Below are positions 1-9,093 of a stretch of 60,377 nucleotides of DNA, piece after piece (position 1 is the stretch's first letter; every line of letters begins with the position of its first letter). Location of the stretch: contig NZ_JACJUG010000028.1 of NCBI RefSeq assembly GCF_014174515.1, forward strand, positions 1 to 60,377, read 5' to 3'. This stretch comes from Mitsuaria sp. WAJ17 (GTDB lineage Bacteria; Pseudomonadota; Gammaproteobacteria; Burkholderiales; Burkholderiaceae_C). A model generated the notes under the pieces. That model searched no databases. It saw only the letters and a program-made list of their open reading frames with translations, and had not been told where the DNA came from. The position numbers and the translations under genes are program-made.

Positions 1-381
1 CGCGCCGCACTGCGCCGCCCAGGCCTCCAGGGCGGCCACCAGCCGGCGGGCCAGGCCGCGGCCCCGCTGCGCCGGGTGGACCATCAGCAGCCCCAAGTGC
101 CAGACGCCCGCCGCCGGCGCCTCGCTGCAGACCTGCAGGCAGGCGAGCAGCGTGTCGCTGCCAGGTTGGACGATGCCCAGGTGCCATTGCGCCGCCCAGG
201 CGAAATCCGCCGGGGGCAGGCTGCGCAGGTCCACCAGGGCCTCGTCGGCAGCCAGGGGCAGGGCGCAGCGCTGGAAGTAGTCGGCACAGGCCTCGAACAG
301 CCGCTGCAGGCGGGGCGCATCGGCTTCATCCAGGGGCTGGACGAGCAGGTCCGGGCCGGCAAGAAAGTCCTGAAGGCCCAT
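1..381 (-). CDS. GNAT family N-acetyltransferase (partial, C-terminus cut by window edge)
   Basis: The minus-strand frame is open from an ATG at 381 to the window edge and gives 127 N-terminal residues. Near the edge the protein carries LLMVHPAQRGRGLARRLV, the acetyl-CoA pyrophosphate-binding loop (Q/R-x-x-G-x-G/A) of GNAT acetyltransferases, preceded by the usual beta-strand. The substrate cannot be told. The gene follows the TPR gene on the same strand after 33 bases, so the two may be co-transcribed. About one to two dozen C-terminal residues are probably missing. The family call is firm; the function is not. Confidence 0.8.
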   Translation of the reverse strand, partial: MGLQDFLAGPDLLVQPLDEADAPRLQRLFEACADYFQRCALPLAADEALVDLRSLPPADFAWAAQWHLGIVQPGSDTLLACLQVCSEAPAAGVWHLGLLMVHPAQRGRGLARRLVAALEAWAAQCGA

Positions 382-414
382 GGGCCCTCCTTGCGATGAA
401 GAAAAGCCCGGAGC

Positions 415-1530
415 CTAGCGCAGGAGATCGTGCTGACCCGAAAGCCATTGCGGCGTCTGGCGGCGCAGGGCGCGCAGGGTCTCACCCACCTGCCGGCGCT
501 GGCGCTCCTGGTCCTCCTGCAGCTCCCGCAGGCGCTGGGTGTACTGCGCGGCGCGCGCCGCCTCGCCACAGGCCTCGTACAGGCGCAGGGCATTGCGTAG
601 CAAGGGGGCACGCATGAAGGGATAGGCCTGCAGCGCCTCCGGCTGCAGAAGGGGTTCTAGCAGGGCCCGCGCACGCTCCAGCTCGCCCGCCAGGAGCGCA
701 CATTCGCCCTGGGCATGCTGCAGCGAAGCCCAGGCATGTGGCAGTTCCTCTTGCCGGATCAGGACCTGCCCCGCCTCGAACAAGGCCTGCGCCTCGGTCA
801 GACGCCCGCCATGCATCATGCCGATGCCGATGTTCATCAGCAGGGAGGCGCGCTGTCGCGGGTGCATTTCCGGCGCCTCGATCTGCGAGCGCGCCTGGAA
901 GGCCAGGCGCAGCTGACGCTGGCCCATGGCGTCGGCCTGCAGGTCCTCGCCGCGGCGGCGCAGTTCATCGATGGCCAGCGCTCCTGCCAGCAGGGCATTG
1001 GTGTAGGCCCGAGTCATGGCGTGGGGTTCCTGGCTTTCCCGCGCGCGGGACAAGGCCTGCATGTGCAGCATCTCGGCCTCGTCGTACTGACCCAGCTGGG
1101 CATAGACATGGGCCAGGGCGCCCAAAGCACGCGGCAGCACGGTGTGGAGCTGGGGCGGCCGGGTGGCCTGCTCGACAGCCTCGCGGGCCATCTCCAGGGC
1201 CTCGTCCATCAGGCCGGCGCCGCTGAGGCACAGGCTGGCGATGTCCAGCATCTCCACACGCTCGAGCCGGGCCTCGGCCTCCAGCAGGCTCAGAGCCAGG
1301 CTGGCGCCGGCAAAGGCCTGGCGCAAGTCATAGAGCGCCCAGCCGGCGCGGGCCTGCATCTGGCCGATCTCGCAGCGAAGGGCAGGCGCCAGGGCGTCCA
1401 GCTGGCAGCTGTCTCTGGCCGCGTCCAGCAGGGCCAGGGTGTCCCGCATGCGCTGCTCGGCGAGCGCCCGGCGGGCGCGCTCCAAACATTCCCCGCAGGC
1501 GTCAGGTTGGGATTTCAGCAAAGACTTCAT
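415..1530 (-). CDS. TPR-repeat protein of unknown function
   Basis: This is a 371-residue, almost entirely helical, Ala/Leu/Glu/Arg-rich protein with no signal peptide or membrane segment, so it is probably cytoplasmic. Helical pairs fit degenerate tetratricopeptide repeats; the clearest is around GALAHVYAQLGQYDEAEMLHMQAL near residue 140. Such arrays often form the N-terminal half of GGDEF regulators in this group, but here no GGDEF, kinase or HTH domain follows. The ATG at 1530 was chosen over a TTG at 1557, which has no ribosome-binding site. A scaffold or sensory role is only a guess. The acetyltransferase gene follows on the same strand. Confidence 0.65.
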   Translation of the reverse strand: MKSLLKSQPDACGECLERARRALAEQRMRDTLALLDAARDSCQLDALAPALRCEIGQMQARAGWALYDLRQAFAGASLALSLLEAEARLERVEMLDIASLCLSGAGLMDEALEMAREAVEQATRPPQLHTVLPRALGALAHVYAQLGQYDEAEMLHMQALSRARESQEPHAMTRAYTNALLAGALAIDELRRRGEDLQADAMGQRQLRLAFQARSQIEAPEMHPRQRASLLMNIGIGMMHGGRLTEAQALFEAGQVLIRQEELPHAWASLQHAQGECALLAGELERARALLEPLLQPEALQAYPFMRAPLLRNALRLYEACGEAARAAQYTQRLRELQEDQERQRRQVGETLRALRRQTPQWLSGQHDLLR

Positions 1531-1666
1531 GCACACCGTCCCGGCCGGCGCAAACAAGGCAGGCGCCGGACTTCCCGCAGCCTAAGGCCTCGGGCGCGCC
1601 GGCCCCCCGGAGGCGTCGGTGCAAAGCGGGGGTCGCCGTGTAGAACTTGGGGCCGGATGCGCTTTT

Positions 1667-2269
1667 TCAGTCCTGGCGGCTGGCATGAAGGGGCTGGTGC
1701 AAGCTGGCCGGAAGCGCCGGACGGTTGCTTTCCGCCTCAGCCAGGGGCTTCACCTCCTCCAGGCTGGACAGGCAGCGCTGGCTCAGCTGCTGGTAGGTGC
1801 GGGTACCTTCGAGCTTCCAGCGGATCTCGTCCTCGCCGAGCGGGCGCATCACCTTGGCAGGCAGGCCGGCGATGAGGGACTTCTCCGGCAGCGCCTGCCC
1901 CGCCTTCACGAAGGCGCAGGCCGCGAGGATGCTATAGGCGCCAAGCACCGCCCCGTCCATCACCACGGCCTTCATGCCGACCAGCGCGTCATGCCGAATC
2001 ACGCAGCCGTGCAGTACGGCACCATGGCCGATGTGGCCATTGCGCTCCACCAGGGTCTCTGAGCCCGGAAAGCCGTGAATCACGCAGCAGTCCTGCACAT
2101 TGGCGCCCTCGTGCAGCACGATGCGGCCGAAGTCCCCGCGCAGGCTGGCATTGGGGCCGACATAGCAGCCGGGTCCGACGTGGACGTCGCCGATCAGCAC
2201 CGCCGTCGGGTGCACGTGAGCGCTGGGATGGACCACGGGGATCACCCCGTCAATGGCGTAGCAAGGCAT
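1667..2269 (-). CDS. paaY: PaaY-like gamma-carbonic-anhydrase/hexapeptide thioesterase of phenylacetate catabolism
   Basis: This 200-residue protein has the left-handed beta-helix hexapeptide pattern (IGDVHVGPGCYVGPNASLRG and following turns) and the metal-site histidines of the gamma-carbonic-anhydrase-like family (CCVIHG, NGHIGHGAVLHG). In phenylacetate clusters this protein is PaaY, a thioesterase thought to hydrolyse dead-end ring-1,2-epoxide-derived CoA products and free CoA. The ATG at 2269 has a GGAG ribosome site about 5 bases upstream; an upstream in-frame extension to 2323 lacks one. The gene is divergent from paaG, and the 176-base gap holds a shared regulatory region. Identification rests on fold motifs plus context. 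Confidence 0.85.
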   Translation of the reverse strand: MPCYAIDGVIPVVHPSAHVHPTAVLIGDVHVGPGCYVGPNASLRGDFGRIVLHEGANVQDCCVIHGFPGSETLVERNGHIGHGAVLHGCVIRHDALVGMKAVVMDGAVLGAYSILAACAFVKAGQALPEKSLIAGLPAKVMRPLGEDEIRWKLEGTRTYQQLSQRCLSSLEEVKPLAEAESNRPALPASLHQPLHASRQD

Positions 2270-2352
2270 GGGAACTCCGTTTGGCAGGCCACAGCGCGGG
2301 TTGGCGGGTGGGTGGCAGCGCAAACCTAGGGTTTACGTCAATCCACCAGCGC

Positions 2353-2381
2353 TTGTGCCAGATCAAGCGACACCTTACGAT
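2353..2381 (+). promoter_or_regulatory. Candidate sigma-70 promoter of the paaG operon
   Basis: TTGTGC (2353-2358) and TACGAT (2376-2381) are separated by exactly 17 bases, giving 3/6 and 4/6 matches to the -35 and -10 consensus. The predicted start would fall near 2388, inside the palindrome at 2384-2397. The spacing and its relation to the palindrome make this the best promoter reading in the gap, but it is not proven. Confidence 0.5.
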
Positions 2382-2383
2382 CT

Positions 2384-2397
2384 ACCGACCGGTCGGT
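2384..2397. promoter_or_regulatory. Perfect 14-bp palindrome, probable TetR-type (PaaR) operator
   Basis: ACCGACCGGTCGGT is its own reverse complement over all 14 bases. It begins two bases after the candidate -10 box, so a bound repressor would block transcription start. TetR-family proteins use short palindromes of this size, and a TetR gene (9094-9702) is the only transcription factor gene within the paa operon. Binding by that protein is inferred. Confidence 0.65.
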
Positions 2398-2445
2398 CAA
2401 GAGTGCAGAAAACTTGACCTGACGCATAGCCACACGAGGCCACCC

Positions 2446-3282
2446 ATGTCCCAGACGCCCGCCCAGCCTTCCGCGCCCCCCGCAGACGCCGCCCTGCTGA
2501 TCAGCCAGGAAGGTGCCGTGCGCACCCTCAGCTTCAACCGCCCCGCGGCGCTGAACGCCTTCACCGCCCAGCTGTTGGCCCAGACCCGCGCCGCCCTGGA
2601 CGAGGCCGCCGAGGACGCCGGCGTGCGCGCCGTGGTGATCACCGGCACGGGCCGCGCCTTCTGCGCCGGGCAGGACCTGTCCGACCCGCTGATCAAGCCC
2701 GAATTCGGCGCCGATGCCCGCCCCAAGGACATCGGCCACCTGCTGGACAACTACTACATCCCCCTGGCCCTGCGCGTGCGCTCGATGCCCGTGCCGGTGA
2801 TCGCCGCCGTCAACGGCGTGGCCGCGGGCGCCGGTGCCAACCTGGCGCTGGGCTGCGACCTGGTGATCGCCGCCGAATCCGCCAGCTTCATCCAGGCCTT
2901 CTCCAAGATCGGCCTCGTGCCCGACTGTGGCGGCACCTGGCTGCTGACCCGCCTGGTGGGCCGCGCCAAGGCGATGGAACTGGCCCTGCTGGGCGACAAG
3001 CTGCCCGCCGCCGAGGCCGCCCGCCTGGGCCTGATCGCCCGCGTCGTGCCCAACGAGGAGCTGGCCGCCACCGCCCAGGCCCTGGCCGCGCGACTGGCCG
3101 GCATGCCCACGCGCGCCCTGGTCGAGACCCGCCAGGCCTTTGACGAAGCCCTGAGCCTCAACTTCGAGGACGCCTTGAAGCTGGAGGCCGTGATGCAGAG
3201 CCAGCTGGGTTTCGCGCACGACTACCTCGAGGGCGCCGCCGCCTTCCTGGAAAAGCGCGCGCCGATCTTCAAGGACCGCTGA
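2446..3282 (+). CDS. paaG: 2-(1,2-epoxy-1,2-dihydrophenyl)acetyl-CoA isomerase PaaG (enoyl-CoA hydratase/isomerase family)
   Basis: This is a 278-residue crotonase-fold protein with an oxyanion-hole segment AFCAGQDL (about 71-78) and a GVAAGAGANLALGCDLV core (about 124-140). The acidic residue of LVPDCGG (Asp160) lies where PaaG-type isomerases keep a single catalytic acid. PaaG rearranges the ring epoxide made by PaaABCE to oxepin-CoA. The ATG at 2446 has GAGG about 7 bases upstream; reading further upstream would enter the promoter. It is first in the operon, 50 bases before paaI. PaaF could look similar, but the PDCGG motif and its place next to paaI and paaK favour PaaG. Confidence 0.88.
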   Translation: MSQTPAQPSAPPADAALLISQEGAVRTLSFNRPAALNAFTAQLLAQTRAALDEAAEDAGVRAVVITGTGRAFCAGQDLSDPLIKPEFGADARPKDIGHLLDNYYIPLALRVRSMPVPVIAAVNGVAAGAGANLALGCDLVIAAESASFIQAFSKIGLVPDCGGTWLLTRLVGRAKAMELALLGDKLPAAEAARLGLIARVVPNEELAATAQALAARLAGMPTRALVETRQAFDEALSLNFEDALKLEAVMQSQLGFAHDYLEGAAAFLEKRAPIFKDR

Positions 3283-3332
3283 GACAGCCCCTTGCTGCCC
3301 CGCCCCTTCCTGTTGTCCGAGGAGCCGCCTGC

Positions 3333-3809
3333 ATGTCCACGTCCCTGAGCCCGCAAGCCGTCGCAGAAGCCGTGCGCGACGCCATGTTCCGCGAGGACCA
3401 TGCCTCCAAGGGGCTGGGCATGGACATCCTGGCCGTAGGCCCCGGCAGCGCCACGATCCGCATGCCGGTGCGACAGGACATGCTCAACGGCTTCGCCATC
3501 TGCCATGGCGGCCTCATCACCACCCTGGCCGATTCGGCCTTTGCCTTCGCCTGCAACGCGTACAACGAGTTGACGGTGGCCTCGGGCATCACGATCGACA
3601 TCGTGGCGCCCGCACGGCAGGGCGACGTGCTGACCGCCGTCGCCCACGAGGTTTCGCTCGCCGGCCGGACCGGTGTCTATGACGTGAATGTGCGCAACCA
3701 GCGGGACGAGCTGGTGGCCGTGTTCCGCGGCAAGTCCTACCGCATCAAGGGCAAGCCCGTGGTTCCCGGCCTGGTGTCTGCCACCGACGCTGGCGCTGCG
3801 CAGGAGTGA
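3333..3809 (+). CDS. paaI: PaaI hotdog-fold acyl-CoA thioesterase
   Basis: This 158-residue protein has the PaaI signature CHGGLITTLADSAFAFA (about 58-74), with Asp67 of the LAD motif matching the catalytic acid of the family. PaaI hydrolyses ring-hydroxylated phenylacetyl-CoA side products and so recovers CoA. The ATG is preceded by GAGGAG at a good distance. Its stop codon is 4 bases before paaK, and the AGGAG that serves paaK overlaps the end of paaI, so translation is probably coupled. Family call and context agree. Confidence 0.9.
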   Translation: MSTSLSPQAVAEAVRDAMFREDHASKGLGMDILAVGPGSATIRMPVRQDMLNGFAICHGGLITTLADSAFAFACNAYNELTVASGITIDIVAPARQGDVLTAVAHEVSLAGRTGVYDVNVRNQRDELVAVFRGKSYRIKGKPVVPGLVSATDAGAAQE

Positions 3810-3813
3810 ACCC

Positions 3814-5121
<1,308 letters not shown>

Positions 5122-5148
5122 CCCCCGGATTCCCACAAGGAGCCATTC

Positions 5149-6150
5149 ATGTACACACAAGCGATGAGCGTCGGGCCGCAGGAGCAGGCGGCCAAGGTGC
5201 AGAGCGCGGAGGATGCCAAGCGGCTGGAGGCCTTCGAGGCCCGCGTCGGCGAGGGCGAGTTCGTCGAGGCCAAGGACTGGATGCCCGAGCACTACCGCAA
5301 GACCCTGGTGCGCCAGATCAGCCAGCACGCGCACTCCGAGATCGTCGGCATGCTGCCCGAGGGCAACTGGGTCACACGCGCGCCCACGCTCAAGCGCAAG
5401 GCCATCCTGATGGCCAAGATCCAGGACGAGGGCGGCCACGGCCTCTACCTCTACTCGGCCGCCGAGACCCTGGGCACCAGCCGTGACCAGATGCTGGAGG
5501 CCCTGCACTCGGGCAAGGCCAAGTACAGCTCCATCTTCAACTACCCCACGCTGAACTGGGCCGACATCGGCGTGATCGGCTGGCTGGTCGATGGCGCGGC
5601 CATCATGAACCAGGTGCCGCTGTGCCGCTGCTCCTACGCGCCCTATGCACGGGCCATGATCCGCATCTGCCGTGAAGAGAGCTTCCACCAGCGCCAGGGC
5701 TACGAGAGCCTGCTGGTGATGATGCAAAGGGGCACGCCCGAGCAGAAGGAGCTGGTGCAGGACGCCGTCAACCGCTGGTGGTGGCCGTCCCTCATGATGT
5801 TCGGACCGCATGACAAGGACTCGCCCAACTCCGAGCAGTCCATGCGCTGGGGCATCAAGCGCATCTCGAATGACGACCTGCGCCAGAAGTTCGTCGATGC
5901 CACGATCCCGCAAGCCGAGGTGCTGGGCGTGACCGTGCCGGACCCCGACCTGAAGTGGAACGCCGAGCGCGAGCACTACGACTTCGGCGCCATCGACTGG
6001 GACGAGTTCTGGCGCGTGGTGGGCGGCGATGGCCCCTGCAACCGCGAACGCCTGGCCACCCGCGTCAAAGCCTGGGACGAGGGCGAATGGGTGCGCGAAG
6101 CCGCCCTCGCCTATGCCAAGAAGCAAGCAACAAAGGCGCAAGCCGCCTGA
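5149..6150 (+). CDS. paaA: 1,2-phenylacetyl-CoA epoxidase catalytic subunit PaaA
   Basis: This 333-residue protein matches PaaA over its length. It shows likely di-iron ligands in HSEIVG (Glu64), IQDEGGHGLY (Glu94, His97) and REESFHQRQ, the bacterial multicomponent monooxygenase pattern. With PaaC it forms the oxygenase core that adds one oxygen atom across C1-C2 of phenylacetyl-CoA. AAGGAG (5137-5142) is well placed before the ATG. After the stop come a hairpin repeat (6158-6231) and then paaB, so the usual tight A-B spacing is stretched to about 117 bases. Confidence 0.95.
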   Translation: MYTQAMSVGPQEQAAKVQSAEDAKRLEAFEARVGEGEFVEAKDWMPEHYRKTLVRQISQHAHSEIVGMLPEGNWVTRAPTLKRKAILMAKIQDEGGHGLYLYSAAETLGTSRDQMLEALHSGKAKYSSIFNYPTLNWADIGVIGWLVDGAAIMNQVPLCRCSYAPYARAMIRICREESFHQRQGYESLLVMMQRGTPEQKELVQDAVNRWWWPSLMMFGPHDKDSPNSEQSMRWGIKRISNDDLRQKFVDATIPQAEVLGVTVPDPDLKWNAEREHYDFGAIDWDEFWRVVGGDGPCNRERLATRVKAWDEGEWVREAALAYAKKQATKAQAA

Positions 6151-6157
6151 CAGACCA

Positions 6158-6231
6158 CCCCCTACGCGCTGCGCGCGCCCTCTCGAAGGGGGCGAGCCCG
6201 CAGGCCCGGCCAAGCCGGATCCTCGGGCTCC
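6158..6231. repeat. Dispersed GC-rich hairpin repeat, copy 1 (between paaA and paaB)
   Basis: This 74-base block starts with CCCCCTACGCGCTGCGCG and ends with CCGGATCCTCGGGCTCC. It is nearly the same as the block at 8972-9044 and shares its 3' core with 51614-51640 and 51734-51760. GAGCCCG and CGGGCTC pair around an inner CCGGC-loop-GCCGG stem. The CCCTCTCGAAGGGGG part is an imperfect version of the perfect palindrome in copy 2. It resembles intergenic repeats widespread in Burkholderiales; no transposase gene is present here. Confidence 0.8.
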
Positions 6232-6267
6232 GCGCGGTCAGAACACCGAATACGAAAGGATGCTGAC

Positions 6268-6558
6268 ATGAGCCCCAAGAACGAATGGCCCCTGTGGGAA
6301 GTCTTTGTGCGCAGCAAGGCCGGCCTGGACCACAAGCACTGCGGCAGCCTGCACGCGCCGGACGCCAAGCTGGCCCTGCAGATGGCCCGCGAGGTCTACA
6401 CCCGTCGCCAGGAAGGCGTGAGCATCTGGGTCGTGCTGTCCAGCCAGATCGTGGCCTCGGACCCGGGCGAGAAGGGCATGTACTTCGATCCCATGGAAGA
6501 CAAGGTCTATCGCCATCCGACCTTCTACGAGCTGCCCGACTCCGTCAATCACATGTGA
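6268..6558 (+). CDS. paaB: 1,2-phenylacetyl-CoA epoxidase subunit PaaB
   Basis: This 96-residue protein starts with KNEWPLWEVFVRSKAGLDHKH, ends close to YELPDSVNHM, and has the usual PaaB length. PaaB bridges PaaAC heterodimers in the epoxidase and is needed for activity, but has no catalytic residues of its own. AAAGGA lies 7 to 8 bases before the ATG. It follows a hairpin repeat and precedes paaC by 11 bases. Confidence 0.93.
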   Translation: MSPKNEWPLWEVFVRSKAGLDHKHCGSLHAPDAKLALQMAREVYTRRQEGVSIWVVLSSQIVASDPGEKGMYFDPMEDKVYRHPTFYELPDSVNHM

Positions 6559-6569
6559 GCGTGCCCACC

Positions 6570-7346
6570 ATGAGCCAACAATCGATCAAGGTGGGCGACA
6601 AGCCCGAGGTGCGCTACCTGCTGCGCATCGCCGACAGCTGCCTGGTGCTCTCGCAGCGCCTCTGCGAATGGTGCGGCCACGGCCCCATCCTGGAGGAGGA
6701 CCTGGCGCTCACGAACATGGCGTTGGACCTCATCGGCCAGGCACGCGGCCTGCTGACCCGCGCCGGCCAGCTCGACGGCCAGGGCCACGACGAAGACCAA
6801 CTGGCCTTCCTGCGCGACGAGCGCCAGTACTTCAACCCGGTGCTGATGGAGCTGCCCCGCGGCGACTTCGCCTTCACCACGGTGCGCAACCTGGCCGCCG
6901 CCACCTGGCTGCGCCTGCTGTGGGCCCGCCTGCAGGACTCCAACGACGCCGAGGTGGCCGCCATCGCCGCCAAGGCCTTCAAGGAAGCCAGCTACCACCA
7001 GCAGCACGCGGCCGACTGGACCGCGCGCCTGGGCGACGGCACCGAGGAATCGCGGCGTCGCATGGAAGAGGCCCTGAAGACGCTGTGGCCCTACACCAAC
7101 GAGCTCTTCGCCAGCGATGACATCGACGCCCATGCTGCCGCCACCGGCCTGGGCCCCACCTGGGACACGCTGCGCGCCGACTGGCGTTCCGCCATGGACG
7201 AAGTGCTGGCCGAGGCCACGCTGCAGGCGCCCGCCGACAGCCGCTACATCCCCAGCGGCCGCGTGGGCATCCACAGTGAGCATATGGGCCACATGCTCAG
7301 CGAGATGCAGTACCTCCAGCGCGCCTTCCCCGGCGGCGTGTGGTGA
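6570..7346 (+). CDS. paaC: 1,2-phenylacetyl-CoA epoxidase structural subunit PaaC
   Basis: This 258-residue all-helical protein has the PaaC hallmark CEWCGHGPILEEDLALTNMA near its N-terminus and SEHMGHMLSEMQYLQ near its C-terminus. PaaC is the partner of PaaA and shares the ferritin-like fold, but lacks the full di-iron ligand set. The ATG at 6570 was chosen; a GTG at 6561 is possible, and neither has a strong ribosome site, so coupling to paaB is likely. paaD begins 4 bases after its stop. Confidence 0.93.
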   Translation: MSQQSIKVGDKPEVRYLLRIADSCLVLSQRLCEWCGHGPILEEDLALTNMALDLIGQARGLLTRAGQLDGQGHDEDQLAFLRDERQYFNPVLMELPRGDFAFTTVRNLAAATWLRLLWARLQDSNDAEVAAIAAKAFKEASYHQQHAADWTARLGDGTEESRRRMEEALKTLWPYTNELFASDDIDAHAAATGLGPTWDTLRADWRSAMDEVLAEATLQAPADSRYIPSGRVGIHSEHMGHMLSEMQYLQRAFPGGVW

Positions 7347-7350
7347 AGCC

Positions 7351-7878
7351 ATGAGCACGTCGACGCCCTCCAGCGACCAGGCCTGCGGGCGGCTCTCGGC
7401 CGCCTGGGAAGTCCTTCGCCAGATCCCGGACCCCGAGGTCCCGGCGGTGAGCCTGTGCGAGCTGGGCATCGTGCGTGACCTCAAAGAGACGGCCGGCGGC
7501 CTGGAGGTGGTGCTCACGCCCACCTACTCAGGCTGCCCCGCCACCGAGCTCATCCAGGACAACGTGCGCGAGGCCCTCGCCCGCTTCGGCGAGATCGCGA
7601 TCACGATGCAGCGATCGCCCGCCTGGACCACCGACTGGATCACCGAGGAGGGCCGGGCCAAGCTCAAGGCCTATGGCATCGCACCGCCGGGGCCTGCGCA
7701 TCCAGGGGCGGAGCAGCCGATCCGGCTGGTGCACCGGGCTTCGCTGACGAAGCTGGCGTGCCCGCGCTGCGGGTCGGAGCAGACCGAGCGCCTTTCTGCC
7801 TTTGGTTCCACTGCGTGCAAGGCCCTGTATCGCTGCCTGTCCTGCCGTGAACCCTTCGAACACTTCAAACCCATCTGA
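7351..7878 (+). CDS. paaD: PaaD, FeS-assembly-type protein of the phenylacetyl-CoA epoxidase
   Basis: This 175-residue protein has an N-terminal MIP18/DUF59-like domain (PDPEVPAVSLCELGIVRDL, then TPTYSGCPATELIQDNV) and a C-terminal zinc-ribbon-like pair, CPRCGS and CLSCREPF. PaaD is needed for epoxidase activity in vivo and is thought to mature the iron-sulfur or di-iron centres; it is not part of the purified complex. It lies 4 bases after paaC and 3 before paaE, so the three genes are probably translated in step. Confidence 0.93.
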   Translation: MSTSTPSSDQACGRLSAAWEVLRQIPDPEVPAVSLCELGIVRDLKETAGGLEVVLTPTYSGCPATELIQDNVREALARFGEIAITMQRSPAWTTDWITEEGRAKLKAYGIAPPGPAHPGAEQPIRLVHRASLTKLACPRCGSEQTERLSAFGSTACKALYRCLSCREPFEHFKPI

Positions 7879-7881
7879 ATC

Positions 7882-8961
7882 ATGAGCCTCAGCTTCCACC
7901 CCCTGCGCGTCCGTGAAGTCCGGCCGGACACCGAAGAAGCCGTGATCGTCAGCTTTGACGTGCCGCCCGAGTGCGCCGAGCTGTTCAAGTTCACGCAAGG
8001 GCAATACCTGACCCTGCGTGCCGATGTCGAAGGCGAAGACCTGCGCCGCTCCTACTCCATCTGCGCAGGGGTCGATGACGACTGCCTGCGCGTGGGCGTG
8101 CGCAAGGTGATGGGCGGCCGCTTCTCCAACTGGGTCAACCGCGAGCTCAAGGCCGGAGACGTGATCCAGGTCTTCCCGCCGCAGGGCCGCTTCTTCGTGC
8201 CGGTGGAGCCGCAAAGCCAGCGCCACTACCTGGGCGTCGCCGGCGGCTCGGGCATCACGCCCATCCTGTCCATCATGAAGACCGTGCTGGCGAAGGAGCC
8301 GGGCAGCCGCTTCACCCTCATCTACGGCAACCGCCGCCAGGCCTCCACCATGTTCAAGGAGGAGATCGAGGACCTGAAGAACCAGTACCTGACCCGCGTC
8401 TGCCTGCACCACGTGTTCAGCGACGAGGTGGTGGACTCGCCCCTGATGGCCGGCATCATGAACCGCGACAAGATCGCCGAGTTTCTGGGCGCCCTCATCG
8501 AGCCCGCCAGCATCGACCACGCCTTCATCTGCGGCCCCTACCAGATGAACGACGAGGCCGAGGCCGCGCTGCTGGCCGCAGGCGTGAAGCCCGAGTCCAT
8601 CCACATCGAGCGCTTCGGCACGCCCGAGATGCTTGCCGGCCAGCCCGCGCCGCACGAGGTGCGCGAGGGCGATGCCGAGGTGGCCACGGTGCTGGTGATC
8701 CGCGACGGCCTCTCGCGCGAGATCAGCGTCAGCAAGAGCGACCCCAGCATCCTGGACGCCGCCGCCCGCGCCGGCATGGACGTGCCCTTCTCCTGCAAGA
8801 GCGGCGTGTGCTCCACCTGCCGCTGCAAGCTGATCGAGGGCGAGGTGCGCATGGACAAGAACTTCGCGCTGGAGAAGCACGAGGTGGCGGCCGGGTTCAT
8901 CCTCAGCTGCCAGGCTCACGCGCTGACCCCCCGCGTCGTGATCTCCTTCGACGAGCGCTGA
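7882..8961 (+). CDS. paaE: 1,2-phenylacetyl-CoA epoxidase reductase PaaE
   Basis: This 359-residue protein has three parts. An FAD-binding ferredoxin-reductase barrel holds RRSYSICAG; an NAD(P) domain holds AGGSGITPILSIMK; and a C-terminal plant-type [2Fe-2S] ferredoxin has CKSGVCSTCRC plus a distal Cys in ILSCQAHA. It passes electrons from NADPH to PaaAC. Its stop is 11 bases before the second copy of the hairpin repeat, which separates it from paaR. Confidence 0.95.
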   Translation: MSLSFHPLRVREVRPDTEEAVIVSFDVPPECAELFKFTQGQYLTLRADVEGEDLRRSYSICAGVDDDCLRVGVRKVMGGRFSNWVNRELKAGDVIQVFPPQGRFFVPVEPQSQRHYLGVAGGSGITPILSIMKTVLAKEPGSRFTLIYGNRRQASTMFKEEIEDLKNQYLTRVCLHHVFSDEVVDSPLMAGIMNRDKIAEFLGALIEPASIDHAFICGPYQMNDEAEAALLAAGVKPESIHIERFGTPEMLAGQPAPHEVREGDAEVATVLVIRDGLSREISVSKSDPSILDAAARAGMDVPFSCKSGVCSTCRCKLIEGEVRMDKNFALEKHEVAAGFILSCQAHALTPRVVISFDER

Positions 8962-8971
8962 GAATGGCTCC

Positions 8972-9044
8972 CCCCCTACACGCTGCGCGTGCCCCCTCGA
9001 GGGGGCGAGCCCGCAGGCCCGGCGAAGCCGGATCCTCGGGCTCC
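8972..9044. repeat. Dispersed GC-rich hairpin repeat, copy 2 (between paaE and paaR)
   Basis: This 73-base block is the clearest copy of the family seen at 6158-6231. It contains the perfect 16-bp palindrome GCCCCCTCGAGGGGGC (8991-9006). It also has a long nested hairpin in which GAGCCCG pairs with CGGGCTC and CCGGC with GCCGG around GAA. It has no U-run, so a simple intrinsic terminator is not obvious, but it could pause polymerase or protect the 3' end of paaE mRNA. Confidence 0.85.
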
Positions 9045-9093
9045 ACTCGATGAAGACGAGATCGGCAGCCACGACAGAAAGCTAGACGACCCC

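Noticed and set aside
6158..9044. Insertion sequence around paaB-E
   Set aside because: The two bounding repeats are direct copies of a short dispersed element seen again at 51571; there is no transposase gene or target duplication, and the enclosed genes are essential parts of the paa operon.
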